Below are positions 54,760-61,574 of a stretch of 64,000 nt of DNA, in pieces (position 1 is the first letter of the stretch; the number at the start of each line of letters is the position of its first letter). The position numbers were made by a program, and so were the translations under genes. The notes below the pieces were generated by a model. That model made no database searches and had not been told where the DNA came from. It saw nothing but the letters and a program-made list of their open reading frames with translations. The stretch is from Streptomyces chilikensis (GTDB taxonomy: Bacteria > Actinomycetota > Actinomycetes > Streptomycetales > Streptomycetaceae). The stretch spans positions 1,349,682-1,413,681 of the forward strand of contig NZ_LWCC02000005.1 of assembly GCF_001642695.1 (NCBI RefSeq), written 5' to 3'.

Positions 54760-56204
54760 CCCGCACCGTCCGCCACGCCGCGCTGTTCTGCCTGCTGCTG
54801 CTCGCCGCGCTGCTGGTGAACGCCGCGCGGGTACAGGTGGTCGAGGCCGGCCCGTACGAGCGCCACCCGGCGAACCGGAGGGCCGACATCGACCGCCACC
54901 ACCGGCCGCGCGGCGACATCCTGGTCGGCGGCCGCCCGGTGACCGGCTCGGTCGACACCGGGGAGCGGTTGCGCCACGAACGCACGTACACCGACGGCCC
55001 GTTGTACGCGCCGGTCACCGGTTTCGCCTCGCTGGCCTACGGCGCCACCCTGCTGGAGCACGCGGAGGACGACGTCCTCGCCGGCCGCCATCCGCTGCTC
55101 GCCGCGCTCCCCCTGTTCGGCGGACCGGCCGACGGCGGCGGCGACGTGTTCACCACGATCGAACCGGCGGCGCAGCGGGCCGCGTTCGAGGGGCTGGGCG
55201 ACCGCAAGGGCGCGGTGGTGGCGCTGGAGCCGGCCACCGGGCGGATCCTGGCGATGGTCTCCACCCCCTCCTACGATCCCGCCGAGCTGTCGGGCAACGG
55301 GCCGTCCGCGGCCAGGGCCTGGCGCCGGCTGCTGGGCGACGCGGACCAGCCGCTGCTCAACCGGGCGGTGCGGCAGACGTACCCGCCGGGGTCCACCTTC
55401 AAGGTGGTCACCGCGGCGGCCGCGCTGGAGGCGGGGGTCGTGCGGGACCTCGACCAGCGGGTCGGCGTGCCGGGCCCCTACCGGCTGCCGGGCACCGGCA
55501 CGGAGCTGACCGACGAGAGGGCGGAGTGCGGGCGGGCGACGCTGCGGCAGGCCTTCGAGTGGTCCTGCAACACGGTCTTCGCGCGGCTCGGCGTGCGGGT
55601 GGGCGCGCAGCGGATGACGCGGACGGCACGGGAGTTCGGCTTCAACGACGCCGGGCTGCGGGTGCCGTTCGGGGTGGCCCCCTCGACGTTCGACCCGGAC
55701 GTGGACCGGGCGCAGCTGGCCCTGTCGTCGATCGGGCAGTACAACACGCGGGCCACGCCCCTGCAGATGGCACGGGTCGCCGCGGTGGTGGCGGGCGGCG
55801 GGACGGCGCGCACGCCGTACCTGGTGGAGCGGACCACGACGGACGGCGGGACGACGATCGGCCGGGCCGGGCCGCGGGGGCTGCGGCAGGTGGTGCGGCC
55901 GGTCACGGCGCGGCTGCTGCGGGAGCTGATGACGGGCGTGGTCACGGACGGGACGGGGGGCCAGGCGGCGGTCGCGGGGGCGGAGGTCGGGGGCAAGACG
56001 GGGACGGCGCAGCACGGCGTGGGCAACGCGGGGACGCCGTACGCGTGGTTCGTGTCGTGGGCGCGGGGGAAGGGCGAGCTGGAGCCGCGGGTGGCGGTGG
56101 CGGTGGTCGTCGAGGACGCGGCGGCGGACCGCGGCGACATCACCGGCGGTGACGTCGCCGCCCCCGTCGCCCGCGCGGTCATGAAGGCGGTCCTCGACTC
56201 CTGA
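54756..56204 (+). CDS. Class B penicillin-binding protein (transpeptidase)
   Basis: A 482-residue protein. The N-terminal membrane anchor (about 8-25), a short dimerisation region with RHHRPRGDILVGG, and a transpeptidase domain. Active-site motifs are SxxK (Ser213-Lys216, PPGSTFKV), SxN (Ser270-Asn272) and KTG (414-416, GGKTGTAQH). It cross-links glycan made by the SEDS partner. GTG 54756 overlaps that gene. The class resembles PbpA of actinobacteria. Confidence 0.94.
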   Translation: MTRTVRHAALFCLLLLAALLVNAARVQVVEAGPYERHPANRRADIDRHHRPRGDILVGGRPVTGSVDTGERLRHERTYTDGPLYAPVTGFASLAYGATLLEHAEDDVLAGRHPLLAALPLFGGPADGGGDVFTTIEPAAQRAAFEGLGDRKGAVVALEPATGRILAMVSTPSYDPAELSGNGPSAARAWRRLLGDADQPLLNRAVRQTYPPGSTFKVVTAAAALEAGVVRDLDQRVGVPGPYRLPGTGTELTDERAECGRATLRQAFEWSCNTVFARLGVRVGAQRMTRTAREFGFNDAGLRVPFGVAPSTFDPDVDRAQLALSSIGQYNTRATPLQMARVAAVVAGGGTARTPYLVERTTTDGGTTIGRAGPRGLRQVVRPVTARLLRELMTGVVTDGTGGQAAVAGAEVGGKTGTAQHGVGNAGTPYAWFVSWARGKGELEPRVAVAVVVEDAAADRGDITGGDVAAPVARAVMKAVLDS

Positions 56205-56474
56205 GCGGCACGACCGTGCGGGCGTCCCCGCCGGCCGGACCGCGCCCACCGCGCCCGTGCCGTGCGGGCCCGCGCGCGGGGCCGCACCGCGGGTGCGCGG
56301 ACCGGGCCCGGCGGACGGCACCGCCCCTCCCCCGGCTGCCCTTTCCCGAAAAGGGACCCGGCCTCCGCGGACTCGTGCCGTCCAGGGGATTGACGCCCTT
56401 GCTGACACGCAGTCTCATAAGAGAGTACCGCCGGTAACACTCGTACGACCGACCGCACGACGAGGTGGAGAGCC

Positions 56475-57413
56475 ATGACGACCGTGACGGACACCGACAC
56501 GCTCGCCGGATTGCGTGACGCGCTCGGCCTGCTGAAGGACCGCGAGCAGGTCGCCAAGCGGCTGCTCGACTCGTCCGCGAAGCACTCCTTCGACCCGGAC
56601 AAGGAGCTGGACTGGGACGCGCCCTTCGAGGAGGGCAAGTGGTTCTGGCCCCCGGAGCTGGTGTCGCTCTACGGCACCCCGCTGTGGAAGCGGATGAGCG
56701 AGGAACAGCGCATCGAGCTCTCCCGGCACGAGGCGGCCGCGCTCTGCTCCCTCGGCATCTGGTTCGAGATCATCCTGATGCAGCTGCTCTGCCGGCACAT
56801 CTACGACAAGAACCCCACCAGCAACCACGTCCGGTACGCCCTCACCGAGATCGAGGACGAGTGCCGGCACTCCAAGATGTTCGCCCGGTTCATCCAGCGC
56901 TCCGGCTGCCCGGAGTACCCGGTCAGCACCGTGCACCAGAACCTGGGGCGGCTCTTCAAGACCATCTCCACCACCCCCGGGTCGTTCACCGCCACCCTGC
57001 TGGGCGAGGAGATCCTGGACTGGATGCAGCGGCTGACCTTCCCGGACGAGCGGGTCCAGACCCTCACCCGCGGCGTCACCCGGATCCACGTCGTGGAGGA
57101 GGCCCGCCACGTCCGCTACGCCCGCGAGGAGCTGCGCCGCCAGATGGTGACCGCGCCGCGCTGGTCGCGCGAGTTCACCCGGCTGACGTCCGGGGAGTTC
57201 GCCCGGGTCTTCTCGGTCGCGTTCATCAACCCGGAGGTGTACACCAACGTCGGCCTCGACAAGCGGCAGGCGATGGAGCAGGTGAGGAACAGCGGCCACC
57301 GCCGGGACGTGATGCAGACCGGTGCCAGGAAGCTGACCGACTTCCTCGACGACATCGGCGTGCTGCGCGGCGCGGGCCGCAAGCTCTGGCAGTCCTCCGG
57401 CCTGCTGGCCTGA
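56475..57413 (+). CDS. AurF-like diiron oxygenase
   Basis: A 312-residue ferritin-like protein. Probable iron ligands: Glu98 (GIWFEII), Glu129/His132 ([10 protein letters not shown]), Glu179 (LGEEILDW), and Glu208-Glu209/His212 ([11 protein letters not shown]). This matches the AurF (p-aminobenzoate N-oxygenase) family. No antibiotic cluster surrounds it, so the substrate is open. GAGGTGGAGAG precedes ATG 56475. TTGACG at 56390 may be a -35 element, with a weak -10 at about 56415. Confidence 0.9.
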   Translation: MTTVTDTDTLAGLRDALGLLKDREQVAKRLLDSSAKHSFDPDKELDWDAPFEEGKWFWPPELVSLYGTPLWKRMSEEQRIELSRHEAAALCSLGIWFEIILMQLLCRHIYDKNPTSNHVRYALTEIEDECRHSKMFARFIQRSGCPEYPVSTVHQNLGRLFKTISTTPGSFTATLLGEEILDWMQRLTFPDERVQTLTRGVTRIHVVEEARHVRYAREELRRQMVTAPRWSREFTRLTSGEFARVFSVAFINPEVYTNVGLDKRQAMEQVRNSGHRRDVMQTGARKLTDFLDDIGVLRGAGRKLWQSSGLLA

Positions 57414-57448
57414 CCGCGCCCGCGGCTCCGCCGTGCCCGCGGCTCCGC

Positions 57449-57487
57449 CGTGCCCGCCGCGCCCCCTTCCGGGGCGCGGCGGGCACG
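57449..57487 (+). terminator. Terminator after the AurF-like gene
   Basis: A perfect 17-bp stem (57449-57465 with 57471-57487) with a 5-base loop begins 36 bases past the stop codon. Confidence 0.75.
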
Positions 57488-57504
57488 CGCGCCACACTGG
57501 TGGG

Positions 57505-57798
57505 GTGAAGAGTGAAGAGACGCCCTTCAAGGGCGGCCCCCTGGACGGGCGGAGCCTGCCCGTGCTGCTGGGGATGACCGGGCAGCCGCCGAAGTACTAC
57601 AAGGTGCCGGTGCCCGGCCCGGACGGCGCGCGGCCCACGGTCCTGGTCTACCGCCGGGAGCCCCGGGCGCACGGCCGCCGGCTCGGGCTGCCGGCCGGCT
57701 GGAAGTACGTCTTCGTCCCCGACGGCACCGGCGACGAGGGCCGCCCGCGCTGGCCCTGGTCACGCACCTCGCGCACCGCCCGGTCCACCGACGGGTGA
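57505..57798 (+). CDS. Small hypothetical protein
   Basis: A 97-residue soluble protein beginning with GTG 57505. The core [30 protein letters not shown] and VLVYRREP is beta-rich, and the GGPLDG motif occurs in many small actinobacterial proteins. The C-terminus is Arg/Ser-rich. It starts 18 bases after a terminator, so it may be leaderless. The function is unknown. Confidence 0.7.
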   Translation: MKSEETPFKGGPLDGRSLPVLLGMTGQPPKYYKVPVPGPDGARPTVLVYRREPRAHGRRLGLPAGWKYVFVPDGTGDEGRPRWPWSRTSRTARSTDG

Positions 57799-57900
57799 CC
57801 TCGTTGCGCCACCCGCCGACCTCCGCCGCGCGGACCGCGGCGGGCCCGCCCATCCTGCCGGTGCGGAGCGGAAGGACCGCCCCGCACCGGAGGTGACGTC

Positions 57901-58626
57901 ATGTCAGGAAGCCTGCGAGGCGGGCGCGTTCCGCTCCTGCTGTGCGCCGCGGCGGTCGCGTCCGGCGCCCTCTCCCCCGCGCCGTCCGCCTTCGCCGACG
58001 ACGACCCGGCGCCTCCCTCCGCCGCCCGGCACCGGCCGGTCGCCGTCCTCCTCGCCGATCTGCGCACCCTCCACCGGCAGGCCGGACGGGCCGCCGAGGA
58101 GTACGACGCCGCCGGTGAACGGCTCCGGGAGCAGCGGGAGAGGACCGACCGGCTCGACGCCGAGCTGGCCCGGGCCCGGCTCTCCCTCGACGACGGCCGC
58201 GCGGCGGCCGGACGGTTCGCGCGGGCCCAGTACCGGAACACGGCGGGGGCGGTGTCGCCGTACGTGCGGGTCCTGTTCGCCCGCGATCCGCAGACCGCCG
58301 TGGAGGAGGGCCGGATGGTGGCCCGCGCGGCCCGCGAGCACGCCCGCTCGGTGCGGCGGCTGGCCGGCGGCGAGCACCGGGTGCGCGACCTGGCCCGCCG
58401 CGCCCGCGCCGCGCTGGACGCGCAGCTGGTGCTGGCGGAGCGCCGGAGGAAGGCCGACGACCGGGTCCGGGACCGGCTCGGCCGCGTCGAGGAACTGCTC
58501 GCCTCGCTGACTCCGGCGCAGTTGAGGGCGCTGTCCGCCCACGAGCGCCGTACCGGGGCGGAGCCGGGCGGCAAGAGGGCGGGGGACGGGGAGCCGGCCC
58601 GCGCGCCGGCGGCCGAGGCTCCTTGA
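57901..58626 (+). CDS. Secreted coiled-coil protein
   Basis: A 241-residue protein. A signal peptide (about 1-33, ending SAFAD) is followed by a long coiled coil (about 48-205, with LREQRERTDRLDAELARARL) and a basic, Gly/Ala-rich tail. The coil resembles the N-terminal regulatory part of Streptomyces NlpC/P60 hydrolases, but no catalytic domain follows. It might activate or anchor a separate hydrolase. GGAGG lies 7 bases before the ATG. Confidence 0.8.
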   Translation: MSGSLRGGRVPLLLCAAAVASGALSPAPSAFADDDPAPPSAARHRPVAVLLADLRTLHRQAGRAAEEYDAAGERLREQRERTDRLDAELARARLSLDDGRAAAGRFARAQYRNTAGAVSPYVRVLFARDPQTAVEEGRMVARAAREHARSVRRLAGGEHRVRDLARRARAALDAQLVLAERRRKADDRVRDRLGRVEELLASLTPAQLRALSAHERRTGAEPGGKRAGDGEPARAPAAEAP

Positions 58627-58747
58627 GGCGGGCACGCGGCACCGCCCGTCACTCCCCCGGAAACGGCACCGGGAACGACCCCGCCGCCCGGCCGGGAGGC
58701 GGGGCGGCGGGGCGGCGGGGACCACCGGTGCGTGCGGCGCGGGGGCG

Positions 58748-59980
58748 TCAGCCGCTGACGGAGGCCAGGTAGGCGTTCGCCTTGTCCGGCTCGTAGAAGA
58801 AGTTCTCGAAGTCCGCGGGGTCGTTGAACCCGTTGGCGAACCGGTCGGCGACCGGCTGGAGCTGACCGGCCGCGCCGATCACGTCGAGCACGTGCTCCGG
58901 CGGCGGGGCCAGCATGGCGTTGGTCCACTTGGTGACGTGCTGGGCGGTCGCCCAGTAGCGGTCGAAGGCGGCCCGCATCCAGTCGTCGTCGAACGGCTTG
59001 TCGCCGTGCTCGAGGATGGCCGCCAGGTAGGCGGCGGCGCACTTGGAGGCCGAGTTGGAGCCCTGGCCGGTGATCGGGTCGTTGGCCACCACCACGTCCG
59101 CGACGCCGAGCACCGAGCCGCCGCCGGGCAGCCGGCCGATCGGGTTGCGCACGGTGGGCGCGTACCGGCCGGAGAGGGTGCCGCCCGCGTCGGTGAGCTC
59201 CACGTTGGTGGCGCGCGCGTACTCCCAGGGGGTGAAGCGCTCCATCAGCTCCAGGGTGAGCGCCAGGTGCTCGGACGGGTCCTTGACGCCCCGGAAGACG
59301 TCCAGCGGGCCACCGGGGACGCCCTCCCAGAAGAGGATGTCGGCCCGGCCGGAGAGGGTGTACGTCGGCATGACGAACAGCTCGCCGACGCCCGGCACCA
59401 GGTTGCAGCGGACCGCGTCGAACTCGGGGTGCTCCGGGCGCGGGCCCAGGCCGTGGACGTAGGCCACCGCCAGCGCGCGCTGCGGCTCGCCGTAGGGCGA
59501 CCGCGAGGCGTCGCGCTCGAACATGGAGACGAGCTCGCCCTTGCCGGCGGAGACCAGCACCAGGTCGTAGGCGCGGGAGAAGTAGTCGAGGTCGGAGACG
59601 GCCGCACCGTGGATGACCAGCTGGCCGCCGCGCTGGGCGAAGGTCTCCATCCAGCCGGCCATCTTCACCCGCTGGTCCACGGACTGGGCGTACCCGTCCA
59701 GCCTGCCCACCCAGTCGATCACGCGCTGCGACTCGGGACCGGCGACCGAGACGCCCAGGCCCTCGATCCTCGGGGCCTGGGACTCCCAGAAGTTGAGCTG
59801 GAGGTCCCGCTCGTGCTGCAGGGCGGTGTGGAACATGCACTGCGTCGACATGACGCGGCCGGAGCGGATCTCGTCCGCGGTCCGGTTGGACATCAGGGTG
59901 ACCTCGTACCCGTGCTGCTGGAGGCCGAGGGCGAGCTGGAGACCGGACTGGCCGGCTCCGACGACGAGTATCTTCCGCAT
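58748..59980 (-). CDS. StyA-like FAD-dependent monooxygenase
   Basis: A 410-residue flavoprotein. The N-terminal VVGAGQSGLQLALGL binds FAD; the domain containing STQCMFHTALQHERDL and the C-terminal NDPITGQGSNSASKCAAAY match the styrene/indole monooxygenase StyA family. StyA needs a separate flavin reductase; no StyB-like gene is in the window. It starts 64 bases after cvnD in the same direction, so it is probably the fifth gene of the conservon operon. Confidence 0.88.
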   Translation of the reverse strand: MRKILVVGAGQSGLQLALGLQQHGYEVTLMSNRTADEIRSGRVMSTQCMFHTALQHERDLQLNFWESQAPRIEGLGVSVAGPESQRVIDWVGRLDGYAQSVDQRVKMAGWMETFAQRGGQLVIHGAAVSDLDYFSRAYDLVLVSAGKGELVSMFERDASRSPYGEPQRALAVAYVHGLGPRPEHPEFDAVRCNLVPGVGELFVMPTYTLSGRADILFWEGVPGGPLDVFRGVKDPSEHLALTLELMERFTPWEYARATNVELTDAGGTLSGRYAPTVRNPIGRLPGGGSVLGVADVVVANDPITGQGSNSASKCAAAYLAAILEHGDKPFDDDWMRAAFDRYWATAQHVTKWTNAMLAPPPEHVLDVIGAAGQLQPVADRFANGFNDPADFENFFYEPDKANAYLASVSG

Positions 59981-60044
59981 GCGGGATGTCTCCTACTCCG
60001 GACGCTGGGGTCGCGCCCGGTTGCTCAGGGGTGACAGGCGGGCC

Positions 60045-60692
60045 TTATTCGGGAAGGGCCTCGAGCGCGTGGCCGACGAGGCCCAGCAAGGTCTCGATCA
60101 CCGAGATCCGGCTGCGCGCGTCCATGATCATGACAGGTACGGCCGGGGGTATGGAAAGCGCCTCCCGGACGTCCTCGGGTTCGAACCGCTCGCTGCCGTC
60201 GAAGTGGTTGACGGCCACCACGTAGGGCAGCCCGCAGCTCTCGAAGTAGTCCAGCGCGGGCCAGCAGTCCTTGAGCCGGCGGGTGTCCGCCAGCACCACG
60301 GCGCCGACCGCGCCGCGGGCGATGTCGTCCCACATGAACCAGAAGCGCTGCTGGCCGGGGGTGCCGAAGAGGTAGAGGACCAGGTCGTCGTCGAGGGTGA
60401 TGCGGCCGAAGTCCATCGCCACCGTGGTGGTGGTCTTGCCCGGCGTGGCGGTGATGTCGTCGGTGCCGACGCTGGCCTCGGTCATCAGGGCCTCGGTCTC
60501 CAGCGGCTCGATCTCCGAGACCGCGGCGACCATGGTCGTCTTGCCGACGCCGAAGCCGCCGGCCACCAGGATCTTGGTGGCCACGGGCGCCCGGTTCCGG
60601 TCGGTCTGCCAGGGCCGGAGCTCCTCCTCCTCGGCCGCGTTCACGGCGTCGGAGACGGTGGGGTTCACGACGTCAGAGACGGCGAAGGCCAT
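60045..60692 (-). CDS. cvnD: Conservon small GTPase CvnD
   Basis: A 215-residue Ras-like GTPase. P-loop GGFGVGKT at 45-52, switch GTPGQQRFWFMW, and AVNHFDG (NKxD-like) are present. The lead of about 35 residues is acidic. CvnD is proposed to signal with CvnB (roadblock) in a G-protein-like complex. It overlaps cvnC by 20 bases. ATG 60692 is the family start. Confidence 0.93.
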   Translation of the reverse strand: MAFAVSDVVNPTVSDAVNAAEEEELRPWQTDRNRAPVATKILVAGGFGVGKTTMVAAVSEIEPLETEALMTEASVGTDDITATPGKTTTTVAMDFGRITLDDDLVLYLFGTPGQQRFWFMWDDIARGAVGAVVLADTRRLKDCWPALDYFESCGLPYVVAVNHFDGSERFEPEDVREALSIPPAVPVMIMDARSRISVIETLLGLVGHALEALPE

Positions 60693-61074
60693 GGAGCACC
60701 CTTTCGAGCAGTGCGCGATCGGGTCGGCCGGAGACGTGCCCGGACCCGTACACGCGGATCTTTCCCTGGTCCGCGAGGTCGCTCAGCAGTACGCGGACGA
60801 CGCCCAGCGGCATCTTGAGCAGTGCGGCGATCTCCGCCACCGTGCGCATCCGGCGGCAGAGTTCGACGATGGCGCGCATCTCGGGCATCACCCGGCCGAG
60901 GAACGAGCCGTTCGGCAGTTCCTTGCGCTCCGGGGGCGCGTCCAGCGCGGCGACGAACGTCTCCACCAGCAGCACGTGGCCGAAACGGGTCCGGCCGCCG
61001 GTGAGCGAATAGGGCCGCACGCGGGCCGGCTTGCGGTTCTCGCCGCCGCGCACCGGAAGCTTGGGGGCGCTCAT
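60673..61074 (-). CDS. cvnC: Conservon DUF742 protein CvnC
   Basis: A 133-residue protein of the DUF742 family: VRPYSLTGGRTRFGHVLLVE, then a winged-helix-like part (MRTVAEIAALLKMPLGVVRV) and the IRVYGSGHV ending. Its role is unproven; it may be a regulator or scaffold. It overlaps cvnB by 4 bases and cvnD by 20. Confidence 0.93.
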   Translation of the reverse strand: MSAPKLPVRGGENRKPARVRPYSLTGGRTRFGHVLLVETFVAALDAPPERKELPNGSFLGRVMPEMRAIVELCRRMRTVAEIAALLKMPLGVVRVLLSDLADQGKIRVYGSGHVSGRPDRALLERVLHGLRRL

Positions 61075-61574
61075 CGTCCGTTCCTCCCCGTGTCGGCCTT
61101 GCGTTCCATCGAGTCCCGCAGCTCGCTGCGGAGTTCGGGGGTGAGCACGTGGCCGGCGCGGCCCACGAAGAGCGCCATGTGGTACGCGATCACGCTCATG
61201 TCGCAGTCGGGCGCGGCGTGCGCGCCCAGGAGCGACCCGTCGCTGATCGCGGTGACGAAGAGGCTGCCCTCCTCCATGGCGATCATGGTCTGGCGGACGG
61301 TGCCGAAGTCCAGGAGCTTGGACGCCCCGACGGTCAGGCTGCCGATGCCGGACACCACGGTGGCCAGGTCGGCGGCCGAACCGCGTGGCCCGGTGGGGGC
61401 CTTCTTCTCCTCCTTCGGCGCGTGGTCGGCCGGATCGGAGGAGAGCAGGAGCAGCCCGTCGGAGGAGACGACCGCCACCGACAGGAGTCCGGGCACCTCC
61501 TCGACGAGGTTGGTCAACAGCCAGTGCAGGTTGCGAGCCTCACTGCTCAGTCCGACGGTGCTGGGCGCGGTCAA
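61071..61574 (-). CDS. cvnB: Conservon roadblock/LC7 protein CvnB
   Basis: A 167-residue roadblock-domain protein: LHWLLTNLVEEVPGLLSVAV, SSDGLLLL, a charged insertion (DHAPKEEKKAPTGPRG), then GSLFVTAISDGSLLGA. Such proteins act as partners of small GTPases. It overlaps cvnA and cvnC by 4 bases each. Confidence 0.93.
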   Translation of the reverse strand: MTAPSTVGLSSEARNLHWLLTNLVEEVPGLLSVAVVSSDGLLLLSSDPADHAPKEEKKAPTGPRGSAADLATVVSGIGSLTVGASKLLDFGTVRQTMIAMEEGSLFVTAISDGSLLGAHAAPDCDMSVIAYHMALFVGRAGHVLTPELRSELRDSMERKADTGRNGR

